This document shows positions 46,421 through 58,204 of a DNA stretch of 64,000 bases, one piece after another; positions within the stretch are counted from its first letter, which is position 1, and every line of letters begins with the position of its first letter. Source of the stretch: Gnetum montanum (lineage: Eukaryota > Streptophyta > Gnetopsida > Gnetales > Gnetaceae); the NCBI GenBank assembly GCA_015680685.1, contig MNCI01012718.1:248001-312000 (forward strand), given 5' to 3'. The notes below the pieces were generated by a model. That model worked only from the letters and a program-made list of their open reading frames with translations, was not told the origin of the DNA and searched no databases. The position numbers and the translations under genes were made by a program.

Positions 46421-48960
46421 TTGAAATAGATTAAAAAGCTCTCAGGATCATATCTTTTCCTTGAAAGGTGGCTAACCTTTATCCAATCAGTTACCGCATG
46501 GGTTAGCATGATAGTATGCACCTTGGGAGGTATTTGGTATGCACCTTGAGTGGATTGGATGTAAAGGATGAGGGAGAAGTAGGGTTATTAGTGCATGAGT
46601 CTGTGAAAGTTTTGAAGGATAACTAGTTTGTAGGAATGATCTTTTTCTAGATTTAGTTTTGAAGGAGCCAGTTGTAAGTTAATAGCCCTGGTAGTATTAC
46701 ATTGCTGCGGTTGGGTTGGAATTTCTCTTAGCATGGATGGAGTAGGTAGTAATTGGGTTGAGGGCAAAAGAACTCATGTATAAGGATAAGAAGGATGATA
46801 AGGATATGGGGATTTTCCTCTTGGAGATGGAGAATGAGTTATCTAGTACTTAGGAGGGTAGTAGTGATGTTGGAATGAGGTGTAATTGAAAGAGTTATGA
46901 GGAGAAATGGGTTATTGAACATAGTACCCATATGGATTAGGCTATTTGTAAGGGTACTGCTACCTTGGCTATGGAATCCCCCATACTATGGGTATTGTCA
47001 CTAATGATACTACTTAAACGATTGTGGTGGAGCTCCACTTGGATAATAGGCTTGTTGTTGGTGAAACTGCCTTGAATTACCTTGAGGATAAGGTAATCTT
47101 TTGGGTGCTTTCCTTCTAGCCAATATAGGATTTGGAGTGTATACCCTAGATTCTTGCAAGTGTGACACAATAAGGCAACATCACTTAGGATGCTCATATT
47201 GGTAGATGTCACACCCACCACCATCATCTGATTTGGACTCCACAACCTCCTCTACAGTAGTAGCCTTTCCCTTACCTCTTTGGTGGGCATGTTTAGCTTC
47301 CTTCCTTTTACTACAGTCATAATCACTTTGTTCTTCAGATGCCTCTACTATTTTTAGAGTGGTTTGGAACCTTTCATCCAAAGAGGTCTACATTTTGTCT
47401 ACCTTAACTGAAATTTTAGAGATAGATTTCTGAATTGGTAAGGCTTTTCGTTGCATCACCTCATCAAGAGGTGCCTCCTCTTCATTGTCACAGAATTGGA
47501 CTTCCCTTTTCCTGATGGAAGGGTCTCGGTTATACTCCTTTGTACTTTATCTCTTTCTTAGCTCTTCTTCTTCTTTAGCAACTTGCTTAATCAGCCTTTG
47601 GATTTGATGGACTCTAAGTTTTGATAGTCTTCCTTGGGCATAGATCCTAAGAGTTCTTTTCATTTCTGATTGAAGTCCATCTATGATATGGCAAAGCTAC
47701 TCCCTTTAAGAGTAACTAAGGCTAGGACATTAATGCAAAAGAGAATAATACCTACTCATGGCTACATCCAAGGGTTTATGTGTTCCTTATCTCCAATCGT
47801 AGATCTGCTTTCTCAGGTTGAACACTCAAGAGTACATCTAATATTTTTTATTAAAGAGCTCAAGCATCATACTCCATCTACAGATTGATTCTGGCTCCAA
47901 AAAAGGTACCAACTTTTAGATTCTTTTATGAGTATCCTAGGGAACAACTTAAGTTTTTACCATTTTTTCTCAATGTTCTGCGAGGCACAAGCATTGTGAA
48001 AGGCTTATAGGTGGTTCTATTAATTTGAGTTGTATTCTTTTTCAAACTTGGGAATATTATTTATATCCAACCATTTTATTCGTTTATCTTTCACATGCCT
48101 CATCAAAATTCTCATTGACTCTACAATATTCAACATATTTTGAGTAGAAAGTAAAGGCTCATCATAGTCATGACCTTTGTGATGGCTATGATGCCCTTTG
48201 TTGTTCCTTCTCTCATGGTGGCAAGCCTCCCTTGAATGCCCATGTTTCTAATATCGACTAGTTTGGTGGGCCCTATGATCATGATTATCTTTATCCCATT
48301 GGTCACCTTCATCACAGTCACATCCCCTATGGCTTCAGTTAGAGCTAGAGGAGGAAGAAGAGGACGATGAAGGTGAAGAGGAAGGAGGACTAGCATCATG
48401 GTGCCTACCATCCCCTCTTTAATGGTCATGGCCATGATCATCATCGTGATGTCTATCAGTGTTCCTACCATGACTTCCACCTTTGGATCCCCCATGATCA
48501 TAGGACCCATTCTTACCTAAACTAGGATTGTGTATAGTGGACTATAAATTCTAGTTCAAGCCTCCTTTATTTGAACCAAGGGAAGGAGAGTCAGTCAAAT
48601 GAAAACTCCAAGAGAAGGGATCCTCACTATCTTTCTAACCTAGCAAGAAAAAGGGGTTATTTAACTATTTTCCCTTTATAGCTAGTGTTTCTCCTATGTC
48701 GATCGATTTTGGATTATGCTTTAGTGAGATGGTAATCCTTGGAATTGTGATCTTGCATAATGTACTTAGCATGGAGCCCCTAGATGCCCAATGTCATAAG
48801 AATTTTTGGAGCATCACAGGAATTAATCGATCAGGTGATAACACAATGTTGTCCTCTATGTCCCTACACCGTATCTAGTCATCTTGATGTAGGATGAAGG
48901 TAAAACCAGGCACATACTCAGTGGGATGAGTATATATAGCATTGGTGAGGCACTGGTTGG
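46421..48960 (-). pseudogene. Element F gag, 5' end replaced
   Basis: Minus-strand order: N-terminal block YTHPTEYVPGFTFILHQDD at about 48890-48950; His/Asp/Arg-rich linker (about 48130-48500); Retrotrans_gag-like core (about 47600-47990); a basic segment with CDIYQYEHPK (47181-47381); Pro/Tyr/Gln-rich tail. The sequence breaks at about 48960 before the expected ATG, joining the middle of another gag (element E). Frameshifts in the linker produce misleading Met-rich frames. Confidence 0.75.
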
Positions 48961-49720
48961 TTTAATCATTCATTCCTTTGATTGGATGTGTGCTCGAGTC
49001 TATAGCCTCACTTCCTTTAACTATTTTTCCTATTTGCTGAAAAGTATTCCTAGTTGTTTTTTGGTTATGCTTCCTTCGTTTATTGTGATCACCTAGTTCA
49101 TTTTGCATTACCTTCTCCTCTACGATTTGTACACAAGTTTTAACTTTCTCATTCATCAATTCTGACATCTCATCCAACTTTTCTTCAAGCTTAATGAGAG
49201 AATTTTGTATTGACAAGGTTTGATGTAAAATCATCTCATTGAGAGCTACCTCATTTTCCTTATCATAGATATGGATCCTTTTCTTTTGAAGATTTGGGTC
49301 CCAATTGTTTGCCTTACATTCTCCCATTTTCATAGCTCTCCTTCTTGTTTTTTCACATGCTCAATTAACTCTCAAACCTAATGGGTTCATAGCTCATATA
49401 ATTGACTTGGAGCATATATCCCAAGGATCTCTCTTATTTCATTATGAAGCCCATTAATGATGTGGAAGAGCTGCTTTTCCTTAGAGAAACCATGGCCTAG
49501 GCATCAATTCAGTAAAGAATAATATCTATCTAAGGCCATGTTGAAGGGGTTACATTGTTCTTGTCTCCATCCTTGGATCTATCTCCTCAAGTTGGACACC
49601 CTTGCATAGGTTTGGTATTTTTTGATGAAAAGTTCCAACAATGTGGACCATTGTTGGATTGAGTTTGGCTTCAATGATTGATACCACACTTTGGCTCTAT
49701 TGATTAATGTCCTAGGAAAG
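48961..49720 (-). pseudogene. Element E mid-gag fragment
   Basis: Minus-strand piece 49333-48962: MKMGECKANNWDPNLQKKRI, LNEMILHQTLSIQNSLIKLE, EKLDEMSELMNEKV. With the gag core at 49380-49718, it resembles the D-type gag (30950-31480) more than F or C. Both ends are abrupt: F gag at about 48960 on one side, an LTR terminus at about 49720 on the other. Gag N-terminus, leader and primer site are missing. Confidence 0.7.
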
Positions 49721-50677
49721 AGTGGTGAGGTACCCCTATGCCCAACCATATGAATCACAAGCGTTCACGCATGATCTGGTCGAATTCTATGGATGGGACT
49801 AATTGTGGCATCTAGATCACTATGCCTTGATCATAGTTTGTTATTTTTCCACTTGGACTAGTCGTAGCTTTGTCATGTATGGTTTAGTCCAAAATGAGCC
49901 ATATGATTTTTATTATTTTAGATTTTATTTTTCTATGATTAATAATATGTTGAAACTCAATTTATAATCAATTCAACTAATCTAATTTCTAATTAATAGT
50001 CAACTACCCTAACATAAGTATCTAATCCCACTTTCCATGCACATCCTGAACATGTATAACGTTATTGGATTATCAAACGGTAAGCATTGCTGGCATTACC
50101 AAGAGTCATATACATGCTTGAAGTGGTTGTACTTATGTGCTTAATTAATATGCATGGAAATGTAAATATTAACTAAGTACATGAAAAGTAAATTGCATGG
50201 AAAGTAAATCTAATCTAAGTTAAAGTGTTGCAATGAATAAGAATCAATCTCAATCTTATTGCTATTCATGGAATGTGTCTAGGTATATTGCCACTAGAAT
50301 AAGACTCCATACAATTAACTTAGATCCACTCTGTGGGCACTCACTAATTGTTCTCTAAGATTATGGAATAAAATTGCAAGAGTTTGGCTACTCTACTGAA
50401 AAAAGCTATGTCCAAACTATGTGGCCAAGTGCTATATTTATAGGCTGGCATACATACTTCGATACCAGATATCCAATAACATAGCATCTAACCTAATATC
50501 GAATATGTGATATTGCATACCCAATATCAAGGCCAAGATATTGAGGCTAAGATATCAAGGCTGAGATATTGGAGCCAAGATATCAAAGCCAAGATATTAG
50601 AGTTAAGATATCAGGGCCAAGATATTAGAGATAACCAAAAATTAACCTTTTTGTTAGATATCCTAGCCAACTGATGA
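49721..50677 (-). repeat. Element E LTR
   Basis: The 3' end (plus GTGGTGAGGTACCCCTATGC) is joined to mid-gag without its last few bases. The body matches the family; TATA lies at about 50433-50443. U3 has GATATC/GATATTG motifs that expand into a 7 x 14-bp array (50533-50630). The likely start is TGATGCATCATCAG at about 50677. Confidence 0.75.
50533..50630. repeat. 14-bp tandem array (7 units) in the E LTR U3
   Basis: Seven consecutive 14-mers of consensus CCAAGATATYRRRG (for example CCAAGATATTGAGG, CTAAGATATCAAGG). They alternate loosely between GATATT and GATATC, with no spacers. They lie just upstream of the TATA box in LTR sense. Confidence 0.95.
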
Positions 50678-51448
50678 TGCATCAATTATCTTCCCAGTTC
50701 CACTTGTGAAGTTCAAGGGTATGGTTAAGTGTAACTGAGATATATGATTTTTATCATTTTAGTTGTTTTATGAATTAAGTCACCTAAGATTCAAGAATAA
50801 AGAATAAAGAATAAAGAATTGATTAATCTAATATTTAACTAATCTAATAACTAGTTATTTCTTAACTAATCCTAACATAAGCATCCGTTCCCACTTGTCG
50901 TACACATCCTAAACATGTATAACACTATTGGGTTACCAAACGTTAAGCATTACTAGGATTACCAAACATTAGACATATGCTTGAAGTGATCGTACTTATG
51001 TTTTCTATTTAATATATAATAATTAATTCCTAATTACATAAAAACATTAAAGGGAATTGCTTGAATATTAAATGCTGAAAGAAAACAATTAATCTAGTCC
51101 AAGTGCTACAAGGTTTGATCAGAAAGCTTATCTTTACTGCTGCACACATTGAAGTACTTAGGTACAATAGTGCTTGAATAAAGACTGGTATACTTTTGAA
51201 CTTCTACTACAAGCACTCAAAAAATATTCTAACTTTCAAGTAGAAAAACTACTAGATCTTCGCTATAACTATGAGACTTATGTCCTAAATGTGGTAGTTA
51301 GATGCATATTTATATGTAAAATAGGGTACCCCATCAACGAGTACACATCAATGGGTTAAACCCTACATTGACAGGATCACATTGACGAGATCTCATTGAC
51401 AAGGTTGCATCGATGGGATTCATAGTGCCAAAACTAGTAGGGTATATG
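50678..51448 (-). repeat. Element F 5' LTR, partial
   Basis: Matches the F 3' LTR (36995-37736) block for block, including the F-specific CATTGACAGGATCACATTGA units (51365-51410) and TATA at about 51308. The LTR 3' terminus, primer site and gag start are missing and replaced by element E. The outer edge degrades near TATATGATTGATTTTA. Confidence 0.8.
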
Positions 51449-53140
51449 ATTGATTTTATTCTTATATCTCTATTTTATATCCTACCATAGAACTTGCAAT
51501 TGTTACTAAGAGGAATCCTAGGAAACCTTATACTATATGCATTGTGCCCTTAATTATGACCTTACTCTTGAGTTACAATGCTTCCAATAATAGCCATAAT
51601 CATTATAATTCTAGTCTATATCTTGAGCTTATTGAGAAAGAAATAGTTGTGAGGACTCAAATTGAAGGTTTCAAAAAAGGTTAAGAAGCTCTTACATAGG
51701 CATGCAATCCAAAAGGGGTTGATGAGGTATAAAATTTTCATTTTTTATTTATATTTTCTTCTTGTTTATTAATTATTTATCTTCATGGCATTTATATGCT
51801 AGTGCACTCTCGACTATAGATCAAATTAGGAGATGCTAGGGAAGCAAATCCAAAAAAGAAGGAGATAGTGGTAATGAAACATAGTTCCAGGGTTTCTTAT
51901 CAATACATTATTATTATTATTATTATATATGTATTCATATTATCCCTAATTTTATTCAGAATGAATACACCAAACAAGGTTTCCGTGGACAAGGTTTAAG
52001 TGGTAAACATAAAGGAAAGGGAAAAGAACTAGAGGTAAATTTAAGTACCTATCAATTATCAAGTTTTTAATACTTTTCATTTTAATGTTACTTCCATATT
52101 TATGTTGTAGATGTCCTTGAATTAAGAGTACTTTATCCAAGAGTTGAAAAGGAATTCTTCATGGAAATTTGGTTTTGAGAGGACTATTACCTTAGCACCA
52201 AAATCTCCTTGGGTATAGTCTCTGCCAGTGACTCCAATGAAGGGTCTAACTCTATCTAGAAGCCCACAGATTGTATCAGTGTTCTATATTTTTAGATCCC
52301 TTTCTATCAATGTGAATCCCTTAATTACCATCAAGGGTTCATCCTACCTTTTAGGACAAATGGTGGTTGTTGCAAAGGAGGAACTTATTCTTCTTCGTAA
52401 TTTTAGTGATTGAATTGCTAAGAATACTTTGCACCTTGTTTGCAAAAAGTTATATCTCTTAAGGAGGTCCAAATACTATGACTTTAAAAGTGATTATGAA
52501 TTGGTGTAGTCTAGTGGTTCATCAACATTTCATGATATCCCTGATGATGCTCAAGAAGTTACCAAAATCCTTGAATAGATCTTTGGGGAACTAGAGAGGG
52601 CTACTTAATTAGCCTAACACTCACTAAATCATGAGTGAATACTCTAGATTGAAGATGATCAACTTCATGTAAGTAGTGGATCCTTCTTATTTTTCCTTTA
52701 TTTTTTCTCTCTCTATTTTTTTATTACTTATGATCCTAATTTTATGTATATGGAGGGAGAAGAAGAAATGTCAAGAGAATGTGGCACAATAGACGCTTCA
52801 AGTCAACTTGTTAGAATTGGAACTGGCAAAGGCTAACCAGGAAAAGACTAAAACTAAAAGTGCCACAAAGTACATTTGGAAATTTTGTGATAGATTGACT
52901 AGATGTTGGGATGTACTAAAAAAATATGATGCCACCAAGGATGAATAGGAGACTTAAGAAAAGAGTGCCAAAGATCTTCTCCAGTCCTTTAAATTCAATG
53001 TTTCATTCATCTAGTGTCACCCATGTTTATACTTTTTCCATATCCCATCTTCTTTGTTGATGTACTCTTTTTCTTACATTAATAAAAGAATGTTAGTGAT
53101 GCTTTTCTTTCTTTAATCTAGTTTCAACTCTTGGACCATG
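51449..53140 (+). pseudogene. Decayed multi-exon gene-like region of unknown identity
   Basis: Exon-like blocks alternate with T-rich intron-like gaps bounded by GT...AG. They include about 51486-51728 (TIELAIVTKRNPRKPYTICI ..., then GTATAAAATTTTC) and 51960-52033 (NEYTKQGFRGQGLSGKHKGK, then GTAAATTTAAG). A long block from 52112 to about 52670 begins MSLN-stop-EYFIQELKRNSS and contains LAPKSPWVQSLPVTPMKGLT and SINVNPLITIKGSSYLLGQM; it ends GTAAGTAG. A last block at about 52755-53010 encodes a Lys-rich helix. An AATAAA is at about 53083. About eight stops, many at CAG/CAA-type positions. I do not recognise the protein. It could be a host pseudogene or part of an unknown element. Confidence 0.45.
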
Positions 53141-53158
53141 ATTTTCTCTAATACCAAA

Positions 53159-53656
53159 TGTGACATCTTGTTCCTGGATATCGATGAGTTCAATTGTTTG
53201 TTGTATAGAATTATCATTTAACACAGAAATAATCTGAAACATTCAATTAAACTTACAAATATTTTCAAAGGAATGAAATTGAATATAAAATAAACAACGA
53301 AATTTATTAATAAAATTTGTTTGGGTACATCAACAATGACCCTTGATTATCTTCTTGTGATACTTAGGATCCTTGGAGGTAATCTGGAACTACCGCCACA
53401 GTTAGGCCATCAGACTAAAGGGGTAATTAATTCCTTTTTGTTCCACTTCACCCAGCTCTTGTTACTCACCAATCTAGCTATGAAATTTAGTGTTGATATG
53501 ACCTTTAAGCTTGATCTTAAATTTTAGAGATTAAACCTATTCTCAAGGAGTATTGTGAATAGTTATAACTCCTCATAACAAGGCACATATTCTTTAAAAG
53601 ATTAGCTATATAAATAATAATACAATTTTGTCCTTAACTAGGGATAGGATGTTACA
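53159..53656. repeat. Solo LTR, 0.5-kb family, copy 2
   Basis: Ends TGTGACATC and GATGTTACA are near-perfect inverted terminal motifs. Length is 498 bp and it aligns along its whole length with 10138-10627. A minus-oriented TATA-like motif lies at 53606-53618. No flanking 5-bp duplication is obvious and no internal region adjoins, so a solo LTR is most likely. Confidence 0.75.
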
Positions 53657-53909
53657 ACTTACATCATATTTGAAGTTTCATTTTGCAGTTAAATGATGTG
53701 CTAAAAAACATGATATCTAAGTTCTTCATGTAAGATATTATTCTCATTTTTTTCTAATTGTTGAGATAGATAATACTTCAATGGTGTAGTGTACCCTAGA
53801 TATAAGGTCTCTTATACATAAATATGTAGCATTGATGATTCATAAGTGGGATTTAGATTTTGATGTCCAATGTGAATAATATGATAAAGTTCCATGTTTC
53901 ATCAAGTTA

Positions 53910-55598
53910 TGTAATCTTTCATTGATTTTTCAAAAAGATAAGGAAACTATTAGTTCTTTTAGTCTTATTAAGCATATGGAATCTATTTCTTCAGCTTTTG
54001 ATTTTCATAGACTTTTTTAGTAAAATTAATATCCTCAATTATAAAAAGGAATTAGCATTATAAGTAGGTGAGAAAACTTCTATTCAACTAATTACATATT
54101 ATAATATTTCTAATTATTGTAACTTTTATTATTATAAAAGACATTTAATGCTTATTCTTTTTTGCTAAAACAAAGATATTAAAGAGGAAAAAATGTATTG
54201 AAGTTAAAAATAGGAAAAAAAAACATTATAAAATTTAAGATATGAGAAATCAAGTTAGTGTCAAGGATCACAAGGATGAAATGGAAATAAGTAATATAGA
54301 GAAGATAGATGCTTCTATGTATATTTTTATAGGCACTAAAGAAAGTATTAACTAACTTGGATAGATAGCTCATAATGTAAATTGTTAGAATATCATCATA
54401 ACACAATGCACAATCATCAATTTCATAACTATTTAAGATTGTTTATAGTCACTTATAAACAAGTTGTAACAAAAAGACGTGACTTATCATGCAAACTGTT
54501 ACAATCCTATTTGTAAAATAGAAGTAGTTGTCAATCAGTTATACAGAAGTGGTAAAAAAAGATATGGGGTAAGAAACAATAAAATGATTAAGAAGATAAT
54601 ATATGCAAGTAATGATGAAGCACAAGAGAATATACTAGATGTAGCATTGCATAGAAAACAATAAGAATTAGAATCATAAGAAACTAAAGATATATGTCCA
54701 AAGTAAGAAATTAGTCAGTACTAAGAAATATAATTAAATAGATTAGTTATTATGATCTAGAGATTTGTAATTATGATCTAGCAAAAAAAAGGTTATTAAG
54801 TTCTTTGTAAGAGAAGAAATTGAAGAAGGATTCAATTTCCTCACTAGAATAAGAATATCCAAGATGATTCATTTGTAATCTAGTACAATTTCCAAAAAAG
54901 GAAGAAAATACCATCTAGAAGGTTGCAATGGAATGAAGAAGATAACTACAAATAATCTTAGGCTATGATTGATGTAGTAGTCCATAACAAATCAAGTTAT
55001 GAACACAAAAGGGATTTAAGAGGAACTAGCTTAAGTAAGATTGATCAACTGGAAAAATTTCCAAAAGACCTATCATGAGTAATAGGTAGAGGAAAACATC
55101 ATAAGGATGTAGTCAAAGAAGAATATAAAGAAAGAAAGAAAGAAAATATTACAAAGAAGAGATTTGTAATGAGGTTAACACATACCAAGAATGGTAGTAA
55201 AATGTGGATAATATAATTTCAAAAGATGTGTAATGATAAGTTTGTTTATTTAATGAACCATGTGTTAAGTTTTCTCATAACCTAAATGATCCTTGTATAA
55301 TTAGAGTTGTCCAAAAGACATAAAACCAAACTCTAACATACATCTTTTTATATTTGTTAAGAATACTATTAAATCAAAGATTAAAACCAGCGTTGACAAG
55401 AAGGTTATAGAAAATGATAAAAATTCTTGATGTAAGATTAATAGCAAGTGATGAGGTGAAGATCTTTTAGAAGAAGTACTAACATTTTCTGGTGAATCTT
55501 GCTTTGACATAAATATTGATATTAAGCTATAACTCTTTATCTCAAATCCTTTTTGTATTTTAAGTTCAAACATGGAGGTTACAAAGTAATGTAAATGT
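53910..55598 (+). repeat. Unidentified repeat U, copy 1
   Basis: Aligns with 57075-57815 in ordered blocks: ATTGATTTTCAA, CATATTATAAT-TTTCTAATT, TTTAATGCTTAT-C-TTTT, GATAGGAAAAAAA, GCTTCTATGTATATTTTT, and a final TTTAA-GTT-AA-CAT block. Copy 1 is longer by about 900 bp in the middle (54380-55350). Faint coding character (LITYYNISN-like peptides) but no domain I can name. It ends at the LTR starting at 55599. Confidence 0.55.
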
Positions 55599-56728
55599 TG
55601 TTAGTATTGATATTTTGGTATATCAAAACCCTAGAAAATTATGAATGTTGAAAATATGCTTGTGATCTTATAGGGCTAAGAAAGAATAAGATGGTAAGAT
55701 CGGGATAAGAGCTTATTAGTGTAAAGACAAGGACTTCATGAGAATGAGACAAGAGTATGATGACTAAAACAAGAGCTTCATGGTACCAAAACAAGAGCTG
55801 CGTTGAGATAATAAGAAGTCTTAACCAAGATGGAAGAATACAAAGATGCACAGAGTATACAAGCTAAACAAACATATTTTGGTTTCTTCTTGGACATCCC
55901 AAAAGGTCAACAAACATCCCAAAGGTGAAGACCTAGTTTCAGGCTAAACATCCCAAGAAGGTAGTAGATGTCCCAATTTTTAGTGAGACGTTCCACCTGC
56001 ATGTGACTTGTTTTAGTGAGATGTCTGAAGCTCAAATAGGACATTCCAACTAGCTTTTCTCTAGCCATTGTGTGAATTTTGAGGAGGATTTGGAAAGTAA
56101 AAGACTATAAAATAAAGTGGAAGTTTTGGGAAAAGGACAAGCACTGTACAAGCATTGTTCATTAGGATATTCATTGATTACATCAAGTGATTGTTGTGTT
56201 CCTTTAATTCTCTATCTCTTGTAGTTTTTATTTTGTATTAAGAGCTTCATTGAAAGGAATTTGTAAAGTTAGTTACACTCTCTTCTTAATTCTTTTTCTT
56301 TTTTTTTAACCCTACAAGGTTAATGTGCTTCTTGCAAAAAGCCATCTTGTGAGCTTGTTGGGACCTTGCGAGGTTGAGCATGTTTCTAGTTAGAAAACAC
56401 TTTGTGTGGAGCTCACATCTTTGTAAAAATTATGGGATCCTTGAAACAAAATTTTGACCTTGTTGGGACCTTTCAGGGTTGAGTTTTTTTCCAGCAAGAA
56501 ATCACTTTGAGTAGATCTCAAACATTGTAAAGGTTGTGGTGCCCTTTAAACCACTTTTTAAAGGGACAAGGATTGTACCCTTTGAGTGTGGATGTACCCA
56601 AGTTAGAGAACCACATAAATTTGTATGTGGTTTTGGTTGTCTTGGTTTTTTGAGCTGTAGAACTTATTCAACCCTCCTTTTAAGTTCTTGATCCTTAGTT
56701 AGCACTGAGGCCTTCTTCCCTACTAACA
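55599..56728 (+). repeat. Copia-like LTR, 1.13 kb
   Basis: Starts TGTTAGTATTG and ends CCCTACTAACA, giving an 8-bp inverted terminal motif TGTTAGTA/TACTAACA. TATA-like ACTATAAAATAAAG lies at about 56103. No primer site follows and no polypurine tract precedes, so it is probably a solo LTR. Assignment to Copia rests on the terminal motif and overall look only. Confidence 0.6.
56354..56563 (+). repeat. Two tandem 105-bp units inside the Copia-like LTR
   Basis: CTTGTTGGGACCTTGCGAGG at 56354 recurs as CTTGTTGGGACCTTTCAGGG at 56459. The following GTTGAG...AGAAA-CACTTTG-GT-GA-CTCA-A-ATTGTAAA order is kept in both units. Confidence 0.8.
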
Positions 56729-57074
56729 ATATCTTTACTTACTTTTTCAAAGTATTAATTGCAAGGTTGTATATTTCAAGAGATGTAAAATTAGAAAGTT
56801 TTTTCTTTCTATACTTTTTTAATATTGTCTACTTAATGTTAAGCATGTGATATAATTTAAATTTTCTTTACTTCCTTTTCTTCTCAATGAGTAGCTTGTG
56901 GTTTACATGTCATAGGTTCAATTTTGACCAGTATGTTGATCTGACAAATCTTGGACTTTTCTTGGTAAATTTGATGTTTCTTTAGTGGATTTAGTTTTTC
57001 TTCTAGTGGATCTAATTTTTCTTTCTTCGAATTTCCTGTAGAAAATTTGATCTTTTATGAGGAATAAATTACCT

Positions 57075-57815
57075 CAAATTTCTTCCATTGATTTTCAAGA
57101 ATGTTGAACAAGAAATTGGTAGTTGCCTTGGTATTATTAAGTATATGACACCTATTTCCATATCATTTAGTTCTTGTAGATGGTTTTTTTGTTTAAACCA
57201 ATATTCTTACCTCTAAAAATAAATTGGCATTACAAGAAACCAAGAAGACTAAGATTCAACTGATCACATATTATAATCTTTCTAATTCTTGCAACTTTTT
57301 TCATTGAGAAGGATCTTTGTTTAATGCTTATCCTTTTTCACTCAAGAAAAAAGATGCTATTAAAAAGAAAAAATATGTTGAAATTAAGGATAGGAAAAAA
57401 ATATTCTAAAGTTGAATATATAAAAAAATCAAGTACCTTTCAATGATAAGAATTATCAAATGATAATGAAGAAACTAAAGAAGATAAAAGCTTCTATGTA
57501 TATTTTTCTAGAGAAAGTATTGATTAGTCCAAATAGACAATCTGTAAGGAAAATCTTTTTTTTTATCTAACAAGAATCCTAGAATCCCGTTAACTCAAAG
57601 ATTAAATCTTATATTAAGAAATGTCAAAATGCTTATGGTAAGAATCTTAATGTATCATCAATTGTAATGAATTTGTTGGATAATTTATGCTATTATTTTT
57701 TATTAGATCTCCATCTCAAAAGTTGGTATTTCAGCAAATCTTTCTATTGCTACCTCAATTTCTTTTGCTATTTAAAGTTAAAGCATCAATGTTGAAAGTG
57801 ATGTAATTTTTGTTA
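57075..57815 (+). repeat. Unidentified repeat U, copy 2
   Basis: Shorter copy of the repeat at 53910-55598, same orientation, with a large internal deletion near 57540. It also shares AATCAAAGATTAAA and GGTAAGAATCTTAATG-like blocks with 55370-55440. Many stops in all frames. Confidence 0.55.
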
Positions 57816-58204
57816 GAACTGGAATCATTAAGAGGACTTACATGGATAACTCTTGTCAATAATTTATCACATTTTCATTAAAAAGGTCTTAAGATTCTAT
57901 GTGGCTTATTTCAATCTTGTAATTCTTTAATTTTATGTTACAATTAAGCTTTTTAAAATCTTCCAATAGTAACATTACTATTATTTCAAGTCCTTCCTTC
58001 ATCAACTTTCCATTGTTTATACTCAAAGTTGCAATTTAGTTATGAGGAAGGGAGAATTAAAAATTTCTACAAATTTTTTTAATGGTTCATAATTTAAAAT
58101 TAGGGAAAATAAAGATAAATTTGATATTTTAGGATACCGTCAAATGTAAAATCAAATTGTCTTCATGATCATACTTGGAATAGAAAAGATATTGATATAA
58201 GAAT
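57816..58204. other. Short unassigned stretch
   Basis: AT-rich sequence between repeat U and the solo LTR J. I see no gene, repeat boundary or regulatory signal. Confidence 0.5.

Noticed and set aside
48130-48510. 126-codon Met/Ile-rich minus-strand frame
   Set aside because: It is the wrong frame of the His/Asp/Arg-rich gag linker of element F; the real frame shows the SR/HD-rich linker also present in C.
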